Positions 1 to 11,771 of a DNA stretch of 64,000 nucleotides are shown piece after piece (positions within the stretch are counted from its first letter, which is position 1; every line of letters begins with the position of its first letter). The DNA comes from Verticillium longisporum (taxonomy: Eukaryota; Ascomycota; Sordariomycetes; Glomerellales; Plectosphaerellaceae). Location of the stretch: positions 3,596,001 through 3,660,000 of the forward strand of contig JAETXT010000003.1 in assembly GCA_019188255.1 (NCBI GenBank), in the 5' to 3' direction. The notes beneath the pieces were generated by a model. That model was given only the letters and a program-made list of their open reading frames with translations. It was not told where the DNA came from and searched no databases. A program made the position numbers and the translations under genes.

Positions 1-577
1 CGCCCCTTCCTCTGTAGCACATAACTTCGAGTCACAGAATGCGCTCCTTCCAAACAAATTATCACGGGTTATACGTGGCTAGGTCGCTGGGCTGAGACTA
101 CGCCTCGGTAGCTACCTTAGTTTACCAAGAGGCTCGTACTCATACGTCAAGACATTATTTCCTTCCTTTTAAAGGAGAACGTAGGCGTTGATTAGATTCT
201 CCCTTTGTCCTTCTCTAACCTAGTGCTAATGTATACAAGGCCCTGTCTAGAGAGAGGCTCGATGACTAGCCCGTCGCATACAACCCCAGAATCAGTGAAT
301 GAAGCTGCCTGCGACTCCGTTCCTGCCCTGGCCCCGACATCCGAGTCACATCCAGCCCTCTGCTCCCCGAAACCTATAGTTTCCCTTTTTCTCTCCTTCA
401 ACTTAGTCCGCCACTTTATATCGCCCGCTTCACAGCAACAGAGATATCGTTTCCGACAAGTTTTCCCTCCCAACCACGTTTCCGCATCGCCATCGTCGCC
501 ATCGCCTCGAACCCTTTTTTTGATACACAACTTTACTTTCATCATCCGGCTCCCTCGACATTTGTGCACACCCTACA
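1..577. other. intergenic, upstream of the Q-rich gene
   Basis: No convincing coding region. The last 150 bases before the ATG at 578 are rich in C and T (stretches of tcgcc and ccct), as is common in fungal leaders, so this probably holds the promoter and 5' UTR of the next gene. Short open frames on both strands have no domain and no fungal splice pattern. Confidence 0.6.
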
Positions 578-3209
578 ATGTCTTCCCACGACCTCCTTCC
601 CACCTATGCCGCCGTGGCCTCGGCGCCCTCGGCGTCCGCGTCCGAGCTCGCCATCGCCGCGTCGGCCCTCAACCTCCACACCGCCTGCGTCCAGCCCACC
701 ATCGAGGTCATCTCCATGGTGTCGGTCGCCGAGAAGCTGATCAAGGGCATCATGGCCAAGATGCAGAATATCATCCAGACCACCTTTGGCAACGAGGATG
801 TGTCGGTACGTCTGAACTCTACTGTTCCTTCATCTCTACTCTTTTCTTCCTCGAGAAGTTCTCGCCATCCTTCTCACCTCCATCTCGTTATGGTCGTGCA
901 ATTTCCACCCCTTGTTCATAAACTGACCATCCCAGGTTCTGGCTCATTTTGAGACGGCCGTCACATCCCTTGGCGCCCCCAACGACTTCCTCGCCCTCGA
1001 AGAGGCGGCAGCTGCGCTACAGGCAAAGCAGCAGCTCATGTACGAGGGGCTGTTCGCCAACGATAAGGCTTTGGCCGTCACGGTCGGCAGCCACCTCTCG
1101 TCCGACCAGATCGAGGCTCTCCGCGACACCAAGCTGGTCGCCGACCTCTCCTCTCTCTCCATCGACGCTCCTATCGTCGTCGCGCCCTCCTCTCCTCCGC
1201 TGGCCTCTCCCTCGGCCTTGCTCTCCCTCGGCAGCTCTGCTCCGTCCTCGCCTCGCGTTCGCTGCCGCCTCGACCCGACCGATGACGTCGTCTCTCGCTT
1301 GGGAACGTTACCCGCACCCTCTACCGACGTCGCCTCCATCGTCTTTCCTCCTCCTTCCGCTCCATGCTTGGGAACGTTACCCGTCGTCGCCGCTCCTCAT
1401 CCTTCTTCATGCTTGGGAACGTTACCCGTCGCCTGTCCGGCCTCCCCCGTCTCCGCCCCCGTCTCCATCCCCGGCCACATTGAGACCGCTTTCTTGGGAA
1501 TGTTACCCACACCTGCCCTCCCTTCCCTTACGACTGAAGCCTTCGGGATGCTGCCCGACGACCTCCCTTCTCTGCCATCCGACTCCGTGCCGGCCTCGCC
1601 AGTCGGTCACAGGGATGTAATTCTACCTACGGGTCCCGTCGCCGATCCTGCCGAAGCTGTGGATGCGGCCTAGGAAGCCCAGAAGCAGCGGGAGCTGCAA
1701 GTGTACGAGGAGCAGCAGAGACTGCAGCAGCAAGAACAGGAGGAGCAGCAGCAGCTACTGAACAAGCAGCATATGCAGCTCTGGTTCGAGGAGCAGACGG
1801 CGCGGCAGGCGCAGAAGCTCCTCGACCAGCAACAACAGCAGCGAGAGCAGCAGCTGTTAGAGGAGCAGCAGCAGCTGTTGGAGCAGCAGCAGCAGCTGTT
1901 GGAGCAGCAGCAGCAGCAGGAGTTGCAGCAACAGCAAAAGCAGCAGGAGGAGGAAGAACAGGCTGCGCTCCTGGAAGCTGCCATTCTGGAGGCCTTCGAG
2001 CAGGACGCCCAAGAGGAGGCTGACCGCTGGGAGGCTACCAGACAGCAGGGGGGGCAACAGCAACAACAACAGATACCTGAAGATTCGGGTATCTTCTCGT
2101 TTGTCATGCCGGCTCCCAACGGGGAGCCCATCTCATTCCCCGAGTCTGCCGCCGCCGTACACGGCCTCTCTGGGACCCTGGAGCCGCGAGCGACCTATGA
2201 ATTCGACTTTGCCATGGCCGTGTCTGGTGCCCCTCCTTTCTTTGGAAGTGAGCAGGCCGGGCCGGCGCCTGGCGAAGCACTCCCTCCTCCCCCCTCTCCC
2301 TGCCTCTTCCCGCCTCCCCCTTCCCCTTCCCCTCTTGGGCCCGGAGGGTCCTTCGACTTCACCATGAGCGTACCTGGTGCCCCTCCCTTCTTCGGAAGCG
2401 AGCAGGCCGGGCCGGTCTTTGGTGGAGTCTCCCTTCCCCTTCAGCCTCCCTCCCCCGTCTCCGTGCCCGTGCCCGCACCCGCGGCCGCCGAATCTGCCAG
2501 TGCCGCAGATGACAATGACGAAGAAGAAGGAGAGGAAGGCTCCGACGATGACTCCGATTCCTCGGAGGACGACAGGCCGCCGGACGAAGTGATCAGGGTG
2601 AGCACGTACAAGAACCTCATCAAGCTTCTGAACGGCACCCTCGACTCGAAGCGTTTCAGGTGGGACGGCAACCACGACGGCGTCGACCGTCTCGGAGACA
2701 AGTCCGCCGTCTGGGAGCCCGAAATGAGGCAATTCGTGATCGCCGATTGGCTTGCCGAGTGCACCCACGAGATTGGCGAAGATGAGACGGCCGATGACGT
2801 TCTCTTCCGCGTCATGAGCAAGGTCGGGCACATCCTGCTGACGGAGGTCTTGGAGCCGCACTCGCAGCCGCGGGACGGCCCCACTGTGCGTGGCGAGACT
2901 GTCGGCAAGGAGGTCGCCCAGATGCTTCGGCCCTGGGCGAACAGCCTTCGCTCGTGGAAGCTGGCGAGGCTCGATCTCATCAAGGCCTTCAAGCTGGCGG
3001 CTGAGTTCCGGGAGGTTCTCGACGCCATGGTCGAGCAGGCGCAGATCGAGTTTCGTCCAGTGGACATTGACGACCCGGGCCAGGCGAGGTCCGTGTACGA
3101 TATGTATGCTGATTTCGAGGGACGGCCTTTGTTCCCCAACATGATCCGACTCGAGCCCGATGAAGAGATTGTTGAGGCGTGGGGGTGGTACGTTGCCTCT
3201 GGTGTTTGA
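578..3209 (+). CDS. large glutamine-rich protein of unknown function, in-frame TAG probably removed by a 57-nt intron
   Basis: I do not recognise the family. The model is join(578..805, 936..1616, 1674..3209), 814 residues. Intron 1 (806..935) has GTACGT, a CTGAC branch site and CAG. An in-frame TAG at 1671-1673 is the last three bases of a possible 57-nt phase-0 intron (GTAATT..CCTAG); removing it restores one frame. Exon 2 carries five LG(T/M)LP-type motifs (about residues 198-283). Exon 3 opens with a long Q/E tract (about 304-440), then two copies of a GAPPFFGSEQAGP unit (about 489 and 538), an acidic stretch (about 580-607), and a more ordinary globular-looking C-terminal region of about 200 residues with Trp-rich helices (RWDGNHDG, RQFVIADWL). 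The start context ACAATGTC is good. The branch site of the second intron is weak, so a CAG-to-TAG nonsense mutation is the main alternative. Confidence 0.7.
1298..1556 (+). repeat. interspersed 16-nt coding repeat (LGTLP motif)
   Basis: The word cttgggaacgttaccc occurs at 1298-1313, 1367-1382 and 1412-1427. A one-base variant lies at 1493-1508 and a more diverged copy at 1542-1556. All are in the same reading frame and encode LGTLP or LGMLP, while the spacers between them differ in length and sequence. Confidence 0.85.
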
Positions 3210-5064
3210 AGTCTGCGGTCTTTGATTTCGTGCCTGTTTCAACGTTTTTCCCGGTTTGTGTTTCCGTCATGTTCATTTTGTCATCCCATTGTTCGATCAC
3301 CCGAAAACGCCATTCCAATTTGGCCTGCTGCTTCATCCTATGGGGTCGGATGGCAGCATGGAACCGCAATGTTGAGAAGAAATGCCTCCATACAGCACTG
3401 AAAACACAACCAAAAACAAGACGAAAAAAAGCCTTGGGATTAAGCTCATTCGACGATAGCGAGCCGGTCAGACGAATGCCGTGCTCGATTGGCGGAGGAA
3501 AGAACTCGTCAGGGCGTCGGACGGCCCGCATAACGCACGTTATGTGTAAAAGTAGGGCGCTTGCCCACGATTGTACGATATAACACCAGTCTGCGTGCGC
3601 CATGGAGAGCAAAACAAGGATCGTGCTTCGTAAGTTGACCCATGCTCGTGGCATCGGAGTTGTCTGCTAATAGCTCGAAAGCGGCTGGCTTTTTGCCCTG
3701 ATCGCGACATTGTGCATAGGCGTTGGTGCAGTGTCACAGTTTGGCTGGTGGCCTGGTAGCCATCCTGAATCGTGTGAAGAAAACTCTGCTCACAACTTCG
3801 TTTGCCATGCAAGAGGAACCTGAGGCTCATGAAGGCCCGGCAGTGCCCATTGCATCATCGGTCGGGAAGCTCTTGCTCTCCACTCACACGATGAGGCAAG
3901 CTCAGCCCGGCGTGGCAGGGATCCAAGCAGGAAAGAAACGATTCGGCCGTGGAAGCTGCTTCCTGGGCTGACCCTGGCTGGCCGATGACGATTGCGGGGT
4001 ACTCCAGCGCCCTGCATTGCCGCCCATTGCTCCACTCACCCACTGAACAAGCAGCGCTGGAGCTGCAGCTGCAGCTGGAGCTCCAAGACCAAAGCAAAGC
4101 TCACGACGCTCATCGATCCTGACGATCAAACCCGAATAGACGGGTATACAAACACCAAAGGCAAATCATCAGCCGCAGCTGGCACCCCATGAGGCCTACC
4201 GAATACCAGCCTCGCCCTTTTGGGACGACAAGCTGGGGCTGTCGAGGGTTGTGTGCCAGCGTCCGAGGCCAAAGGAATACCGGCCTCCCTTCGTCTCGCG
4301 AGAGACAAAGGGACCTGCTGGGGCTATCGTCGACACGCGGCTGATACTGAGAGAGTGGTCCGGCGGAGGCCATGGGAACCCGGGGACGAGATGCATCAAT
4401 GCATCGTGGGGCGAATGTCACCGTTGGCCTTTCTCTGGCGAAAACCAACCTGCCCTATGGGGTCGACGAGAGGCGTCAGGGTCGGAGCGGCATCAAAAGG
4501 TGGTGGGCTGCTCGCTGAACCTCCGACGAAGACCTCCCGCGCTCAGAGCGGACGAGAGGCGTTGTAAGGGAACGTAGCACGGAGGTTGCACGGGAATCGC
4601 GGAGTGTCAATAGGATGTATGGGTGGGAACGATGGATGGTGAAGCTCCATGGGTTTCGCACCATGTCGCGGAATGCGACGGCATGGGAAAGAGGGGGGCA
4701 AGCGAAAGGAACAGGAAAGAGATCAGCTCACTTGCAGGAGGAGCTCGAGCTCCCCAAGCATGAGCAGCAGCTTTTTAGCTTCTGATGAACAAGAACAGGG
4801 ACAGCTGACTGGCTACACCGGATTGATTGTCCTGCCAATGCCCGCCAATGCCTGTGTTCGCCGGGGATGCAAAGGGGGCCAACCTGTGACCTCATTCCAG
4901 CTGTCGCTACAAATACGGCCATGCTTTCCCCCCCCCTCACGTCTTCCCCTCTCCGCTTAACTCGACCCGACAGTACCAACAAAGCCACTCCGATACACTT
5001 CAGAACACCACAGACGTAGCAAATCACCTTCGATTTCCAAGAGAGACAAGCCCCAAGTTACAAA
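3210..5064. other. intergenic region
   Basis: No supported gene. Open frames here are short and on both strands, without recognisable domains. The segment 4920-5064 has a C-run, a pyrimidine-rich stretch and a likely 5' leader of the RPEL gene. Confidence 0.5.
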
Positions 5065-5415
5065 ATGGCCGAACAGACCAAGCCCGTCGACGACACGCCC
5101 ATCTCCCCGGCGCGCCCCGGCGCCTCCGACCGCAAGAACTCGCTGGAGAACCACCTCCTGCACCGCCCGGCCCGCGAGGAGCTCGTCGAGAAGAACATCC
5201 TCCCCTCCTCCCACGCCGCGCCCTCGCTGCAGGCCCAGCAGAAGGAGCTCGAGAAGCACATGCGCGCCGACTCGCTCAACGACAAGATTTCCCACCGCCC
5301 CACGCCCGAGACGCTCATCAAGGACGGCGTGCTGCACGAGGACCCGCGGTCCGCCGACGAGAAGTACGAGGAGGCCATTGAGGAGGAGTATGCCAAGAGG
5401 GAGGGCGGTGCTTAA
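5065..5415 (+). CDS. RPEL-repeat protein, 116 residues
   Basis: An intronless small gene starting in the context AAAATGGCC. The protein is acidic and helical and has two RPEL-like units of the form HRPxxExL: HRPAREELVEKNIL (about residues 32-45) and HRPTPETLIKDGVL (about 77-90). RPEL motifs in animals bind G-actin. Many filamentous fungi encode similar small RPEL proteins, but I know of no established role for them. The N-terminal 25 residues are Pro/Asp-rich and probably disordered, and the C-terminus ends in an E/K-rich helix. The codons are strongly GC-biased at third positions, as in a well-expressed gene. The complete start-to-stop frame and the two in-register motifs make this a confident coding call. 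Confidence 0.9.
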   Translation: MAEQTKPVDDTPISPARPGASDRKNSLENHLLHRPAREELVEKNILPSSHAAPSLQAQQKELEKHMRADSLNDKISHRPTPETLIKDGVLHEDPRSADEKYEEAIEEEYAKREGGA

Positions 5416-7811
5416 CTACGTGCTCTGTCATCGCGGGGGGGGCCTATTGAGATTGAGAGGGGGGCCATCTACGATGGTCGAGGATTGAATGGCTGGGAAT
5501 GGTGTTTTGGGATTGGATTTATCACTTGCGTATTCACACAATATGACGCTCCGCTGAAATGGGTTGTTGCATTTTATTCTGCCTGGGCTGTTTGCGGCGT
5601 TCATGATGTGTCGCATGTGCGGTGGTCTGATTGCTGACTTTCGTCTCTGTACCTGCCAATACACCCGTCTTTGCAGCGACGCACCTACCTGCAAAAGCAC
5701 CTGAGGACTGGTGCACCTGTCGCCCGGCGGTGGTGAGTAGCTACCCAACCCAGAAGCAAGGATGGACGACTGACGACTTGCCCATAGTGCGATCACAAGT
5801 TGACCTCGACTCACGTCAGATGAGCAAGGCGCCGGTGCAGTGTTCAATTGAGCGAACCGCCCTGCCGCTTCATCCACGGTGGAAACCTGCCGGCTATGGT
5901 GGAAGTAGGGGCTCGGCTTGTCGAGAGAGTAAGCTCCTGACATTCAGACTCCTGACATTCAGGCTCCTGACATTCAGAAGTCGACCGTCCCAGGCAGCGA
6001 CCTGCCTATGCCTAGTACGAGGCTGGATTGCATTTCATCAGCATTATGTCCTGGTCGAACCCTCTTGATGCAGCCTGCTCTTGTGAGCCTGACCTGTGAC
6101 CAACACGCCGCCTTCCAGCTGACCAGAAACTGCGCCTCGTGGAAGGAGGCGATAGCCACAACGAGGCTCCCGCGGAGCCTCACAAGGCCGGTATGGCTGA
6201 TCGCCTCGACGCAGGTGGCTGGCTTGCAACCTGCAATGAGGTGAGCAAGCAACGGCCGTGGCTCAAAATATGCCTGCTGGAAACGTTGTTGATAACGGTG
6301 GCCGCAGCGATGATGTGTAGAGCTCAGGCATAGAGTTTACGGCAGCGACAACTACACTCACACCTTGCCAGCACATTTCAGTTTGAACATGCAACAAGAC
6401 ATGGAGCCGGGGACGAGTACTTACCCATCAGCCCCGCTACGGCACCTGCGCAAGTGGAAGAAGTGGAGCGCCGTCTTACTCCGGTCGTGCCGGAGGCAAT
6501 GCATCGAACAATTGTCACCTCGCAACTATCGAGTGCATCACGAATTGATGCTATATCGCTTCACTTCCACAGAAGCGGGTGAGCGTCGTCGGGAATATGC
6601 TGCGTGTGCGTGGCCCTGCGGAGGTAGCCGTTGTGGTGTTACAGGCGGGCGGCTCAGCGGGAAGATCACCGATGCCAGCTCACTCCCGCAACGAGTTCCC
6701 GGTCCTATATTCGACGGGAGCTCATGGTAAGGCTACAAGCTTCCAATGCGCATGTAGTTACTTCTCCCGTGCGTGGCTGGGGGTTCCCGGTTGGCAACGC
6801 AACGCCAGGCTGCCTCCCAATGACACGCGTACACTGGAGAATTATCAAGTAAAATAAACATTTTCACGTTTCGTTTCCCTCAACCCTCACCATATATCCT
6901 GCACGAAGACAAAAAAGATAAAAAAAGAATACGAATACATGTCCACCGGAGCTGGCTTTCCCCACATAACAACTGTTGAGAAGATGCCATGGTAACATTG
7001 TGGGAACCTCGTATCATTGCCCACCGCGCGCCCAGCTTGGGACGGCGTAGCACTTCCCCACGTCCATGACGACAAAAGGTGCATTTCTCACCATTCCAAC
7101 AACCAGCTACGTCCCCCACCAGGATGGTGTCGAGAGTGCAACAATAGACACGAGAATAGCAAGAAATCACGAAAATTGCACTTTTTGCAACGGGGAGTCA
7201 CAGCAGAGGCAGCGGCCGCACCTCCCGTGCGGCCCGGCCATTGGCGTGCCTGGCAGCAGCCAGTCATCGGACGCAGTCAGCAACGCAACCCGGACGTGCA
7301 TTACATGTGCGTCACTCGCGTCGCTGGAAAGGGGGTGGTCTCGAACGCGCATGGACAATTTCAAGAATGTTGACTTCCATTATGAGATGTGTGCAAAGAT
7401 GGGGGCGGGAAAGGTGAAAGGAAAAAAGTTTGAACAAGGTAGGCTGTCTATGGAATTCGAGACCACAAAAAGTGTACAGTTACATGTAGTGGTAGCACAA
7501 CCTGATTTCCTGCCCCAGTTTCAACCCAACGCCCGTGGTACAGAGAGTCGCCCATTCAATGGACATGAGAAGTCCAGCCCGGTTCCAATTCCTTCGTCGA
7601 CTCCAACGTGTGAAGTTCCGACTCCCAAACCTATGTTCCATAGTGACATTATTCCGTACACCGTCGTTTCTGTGCCCATGCCATGCCAGATATCCTGTCC
7701 CCCTACTAGTAACAAAAGAAAAAAGAGAAAAAACGCCAGTGAATGCTCTCCAAGTACATAGTGTTGTGGCAAGTCCGTCATACAACCAAAAGAGCAGGCG
7801 GAAAAGAACGC
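5416..7811. other. intergenic region
   Basis: About 2.4 kb without a supported gene. It contains a three-unit 15-nt tandem repeat near 5.95 kb. Open frames, including one of 231 codons on the + strand at 7066-7761, lack domains and consistent codon bias. The right part is the 3' flank of the minus-strand gene ending at 7812. Confidence 0.45.
5934..5977. repeat. 15-nt tandem repeat, three units
   Basis: Three copies of ctcctgacattcag(a/g) lie head to tail with a period of 15 bases. Confidence 0.85.
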
Positions 7812-8087
7812 CTAGCTCTTGCGCTTGGCCAGGTTCGGGTTGCTGTACTTGGGCGTGGGGTCGTAGCGCTGGTCATGGTGGCCGCTGTAGCCGTTGTGGA
7901 CGACGACGCCGCTGCCGTTCGTGGCGCCCGCGTACTGCTGCTCGCGGATCGTCTCGGCGGGAGAGTAGGAGCGGTAGCTGCGCGGGCTGCTCTCGCCCGA
8001 GTAGGTTGTGGAGTAGGAGGCCGAGGAGCGGATCGAGGCCGCGCCCTGGTGGATGACGGGGCTGTTGGCGTAGTTGTAGCGCGACAT
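7812..8087 (-). CDS. small Ser/Tyr/Gly-rich protein, 91 residues
   Basis: Unrecognised protein. I chose the ATG at 8087 (context GACAACATGTCG, A at -3), giving MSRYNYANSP.. and a C-terminus ..NLAKRKS. The composition is low-complexity: Ser, Tyr, Gly and His with SYSTTYSG- and SYRSYSP-like segments, and a basic tail. No membrane segment or signal peptide is visible. The frame stays open upstream to 8357, but that extension is low-complexity and GT-rich and looks like leader. A TATA-like box at 8381-8390 would give a leader of roughly 250 nt, a pattern seen in strongly regulated small fungal genes. Third-position GC bias inside the 91 codons supports coding. Confidence 0.7.
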   Translation of the reverse strand: MSRYNYANSPVIHQGAASIRSSASYSTTYSGESSPRSYRSYSPAETIREQQYAGATNGSGVVVHNGYSGHHDQRYDPTPKYSNPNLAKRKS

Positions 8088-8380
8088 GTTGTCTTGTTTG
8101 TGGATTTTGGATAGTGCGCAAGTGTGACAGCTGAGTTTGTTTGCTTGCGAGGGTTTGCAAAGGTGTTTTCTCTTTTGGTCTTTGGTGACAGGTGCTTTTT
8201 GGTGTGATACCCGGGATGTCTTTTTGTCTGTGTGTACGTGGTGTTGATGTGTAGTTGGAGCCGGATGGATCTGTATATCCGAGTTTGTGTGTACTTGTGT
8301 TTGTATGTGAGAGTGCTTGTAGACGAGAGCCGATGAACAACAAAAAGATCGGACCAAGAAACAGGCCGGCAGGTTGAGGA

Positions 8381-8390
8381 TTATATATAG
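8381..8390 (-). promoter_or_regulatory. TATA-like box
   Basis: The minus strand reads CTATATATAA here, about 295 bases upstream of the 91-residue gene's ATG, in an otherwise GC-balanced region. Confidence 0.45.
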
Positions 8391-11079
8391 AAAGGAAAAA
8401 AGTCAAGGCCGCAAACATCACGTCGGGCGCCCTCACCCCTCAAGTAGGCTCGTACGCGTGGACCTCAATCAGCACCACCCAAGCACAAGGGGTGAGGAGG
8501 GGGGTGGAGGGGGTGTGGGAAGGGGGCATCACTCCTCCGACAGGGACAATGACAAGTCAAGCGCAAGGCAGATACAAGACACAATTGTCAGACCGAAGAC
8601 ACACAGAGAGAGAGAGAGGGAAAAGGTTGCCAAAAAACCAAAACTCTACAAACCAGCCCCATTAGGCATGGGTGTCCCCGCCGCGGCCTCAGAAACACCC
8701 GCCATCATCACGACGACGACGACGACCCAACTCCCCTGACCCCCCCCCTTTTCAGGGAACAAAGGAGTCTGTCTGCCTGTGACGGTCAAGACAGGGACAC
8801 CCAGGTTTGGAATCCAAGCGGGTGGGGTCGCCGCAGAGGCACACACCGAAAAGGGCGACATAGGGCACCCATTGGCTCGTGTTGGGCACGTTTGGCAATT
8901 CCAGTGCGAATGCAGGGTCTGTCATTCTCCGTTCCGTCAGGCACGAAAGCCGCTAGTTGAGGGAGGAGAAGGGAGAGGGAAGACGAGAGGTCGAAAGGGA
9001 GGTGCCATATTCGTCGCAAGTCGGAGGTGGCGAATCCCAAGGTGACTTTGGGGTACCTCTAAGACGGAATACGACGCAGCCAAACAAGGCGGGAGGACGG
9101 AGCTTGAATCTGGGACAGGAAACAGGAAAAGCCAGGGCTGTTGGCTGGGACGATGTAATGGGTGGGCGCGGCAGTGTCTTGAAGAGTGGAGTGGGCAGCC
9201 GGTTTTAGGGATCGGCAAGTCAATTGTGACGGCTCCAGTGTCTACCTCCTTTGCTCGCTACGGTACCTAACCTAGGTACCTTACCTTACCTGGAGGGGCC
9301 GTTAAGCGCGGTGCGCTTCAGGGGGACCGTACCGCTATGGGCCTGCCCTGTGAGATGTACTGACTGCCCTGCCCGGGGTCAAGGTGCCCGATCTGAACAG
9401 CCTTCGCCAAGTCCCACCTGGTACCTTACCCAGGTGAAGTACCTTTCTCGTCAATAGACAAACAGGAAGACAACACCACGTACAGACGGTCTGGACGAGT
9501 CGAACGGAGCGGAAGGATCTTGTTGCCTACTCGAGTCGCTCCTCTGCCTAGAGAAAGCCTCGTGGCCAAGCCAAGCTGAACATTGAAACTACACTGCCGA
9601 ATGCTTTGCAATCACTTGTCTTCTTGACCCTTTATCCGTTTGTCCGTCTGGACTGGCCTCAACCAGTCACCTGACCTTCTGACAGGATTGCCGTCCTGGT
9701 TGGTTGCCTCAAGCGCCATCAGCGCTACGTCCCCTTTCGGACGACCACTGTGGCTCCGCCAGCGCGGCTGATGTGGCTCGTTGGGGAATTTCCATTCCAA
9801 TGCCTTTGGGCTCTTGTCGCCCCTGGGGACAATTTCCAAGTCACACCTCGAGGCATGGGTGGCCCCTGACTCATCGATGCCCAACGAGGACGCCTGAAAG
9901 CCCTTTTTTCATGTCCAGCAAGAAAAAAGGCAGAGATGAGAGGGGATGGGGTGTGGAAAAAACAAATCAAGTGAAAATTTTTGTCTCACCGGAGAACAGA
10001 CAGAAAGCAAGCAAGCGAAGGGCCACTCGACGGGACCATCCGATGATGGTCAGTCAACGATGATGGCGTGGGCGACAGTGGGGGGAGTTCGGCTGTCAAA
10101 CGTGGAGCTGTGCCCTTCATCCCCCCTTGAGCACACGGCGGCCATGCAAGCTAGTACGGCAGCGTCAGCGTGTCGTCCGTCGAGCAGTGCCATGAGGCCC
10201 AATCGCGCGGGCCACTCGGACGATGGATGTCGGCTTGCTGCATGCCGGTTTGTAAACCTGCATGCCGAGTGGTTCAACCCTGCAGGCAGGACGGTTGCTT
10301 CTGAGGTGCCTAGAATCGGACTGTATCTGGCAGGACAGAGTCCCAATTGGGCCGACTGGGGCGTCAGAGACATGCCTGGCAAGGAACAGAGCACGCATAC
10401 ACAAGAGACCCAAGACACCCTGGGTTTGAGGCTCCGGTCGCCTGGTTGTCGTGTGTCTGGCTTGTTGTCCGTTTCGCTGGTTGTTGCCCATGTGGGTCTT
10501 GTGCCGCTGTCAACCGTGGAGCCAGTCGCCTCGCCCTTTCAGTGAAGTGCAGCCTGGTGTTGTTGATCGGACGGGGATGGGACGAGTTCACTTGGTGCTC
10601 CGCTAGCCAATAAATCGGATGCATCCGAGGAGAGGCTCGAGTTGAGGGTCATGGGCACGTCGGCTGGGCATGTCGTCTGGGCACGTCGTCTGGAACAGAG
10701 TAAGGCATCTCGACAGTGAATTGGGCGATATTTTGACTCAGATATCAGATGAGGAAGAGTTGCATGTGAAGTGCCAGGATACTTCTCGGTGAGGCCTCAA
10801 TTGCCACGAGAGCAGGCAGCAGGCATTCGGTCCGCCATGAGATGAATAAAAAATAGCAGTTTGTCGGCTGCGCGCAGTGCCGGGTCGAATTGGCGAGGCG
10901 AAGGTGTCAGGTGATGGCCTCACGAGGAGTTATTCCATCCTGTCACTGATCACGCGGACTATCTCCAGCCTGGGCAGAGCTGCTACCAAGTGACAGCACG
11001 CTGAGAGGGACGAGTTGAGTGGTGAGGGACGCTGACGTCAGAGCTTGACTGCTATTGATAAGAGATAAGAACCCTCGAT
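8391..11079. other. intergenic region up to the mobile-element block
   Basis: No supported gene in about 2.7 kb. It holds short simple repeats (AG at about 8605-8618, ACG at about 8706-8727), palindromic CCTAGG/GGTACC-rich sequence at about 9262-9296, and a 13-nt GC-rich tandem repeat at 10,653. Composition stays normal to the left LTR at 11,085. Confidence 0.5.
10653..10691. repeat. 13-nt tandem repeat, three units
   Basis: Three consecutive units of gggca(c/t)gtcg(g/t)ct. Confidence 0.8.
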
Positions 11080-11084
11080 GGACC
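11080..11084. repeat. target-site duplication GGACC, left copy
   Basis: GGACC immediately precedes the left 169-bp terminal repeat. The same five bases directly follow the right repeat at 26,556-26,560. Confidence 0.7.
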
Positions 11085-11253
11085 AGAAATAGGAATCAAC
11101 AGAATTGCATAAGGAATAGGGGTTCAAGTATGGATGTATTGGTTAAGTATAGTATTTGCTTAAAAATGGGTCTCCTAGTAGATCTTCAATATTATATGCC
11201 CCCATTAACTATATACCCCCCTTATAAGGCATATATCTAACCCTAGTCTCCTA
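11085..11253 (-). repeat. LTR of the RIP-damaged gypsy element, left (3' on the element)
   Basis: A 169-bp direct repeat that aligns without indels to 26,387-26,555. A hand count gives 18 differences, all C/T or G/A. The outer part of this copy keeps the unmutated bases and the inner part carries the T and A states. Confidence 0.8.
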
Positions 11254-11771
11254 AGTAACTATCTTTTAGTATAGCCGACCCCGGCCTTATCTATCCCTAA
11301 TATAGGTATATATAGTATTCCGTTTACGTCTATTCATTTATCTAATAGTAAATACTTTAGTTCTCTAGAGATATAGTCTTCTAGTTAATCCTAAGTAAAG
11401 ATAAGAAAAGAAGGCGTAATTAATTATTATCGAGTAAGGAAGTTCCTATTAGTAGAGTATTAATAACGTTCTAGCTATATATTATTAACCTAAAAAGGAG
11501 AAAGTAATAGCTATAGTAATTATATAATTATAGAGATATAATACTAGAGGTATAAATATAATTATTAGGACCTAGATAAAGGGAAGTAATAATAATCTAG
11601 TAATAGTATAATTATAAACCCGGAATAAAGAATAATAGAGGCTATAATATAATTTACTAGCCTAGAAATAGAGAAAAGAAATAGTAATAGTAGTTATAAT
11701 ATAATATTACTAACCTAGAAAAAGAAGAAACGCTAATAATAATTATTAAAGGCTATTATTATATTAGTAAT

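Noticed and set aside
1298..1508. CRISPR-like regular repeats
   Set aside because: The repeats are in-frame coding, spacers are of unequal length, and the organism is a fungus.
2133..3242. 369-codon antisense frame under the Q-rich gene
   Set aside because: Low-complexity mirror of the biased codons of the sense frame; no domain or splice signals.
7066..7761. 231-codon + strand frame
   Set aside because: No domain, mixed composition and no codon bias like the neighbouring genes.
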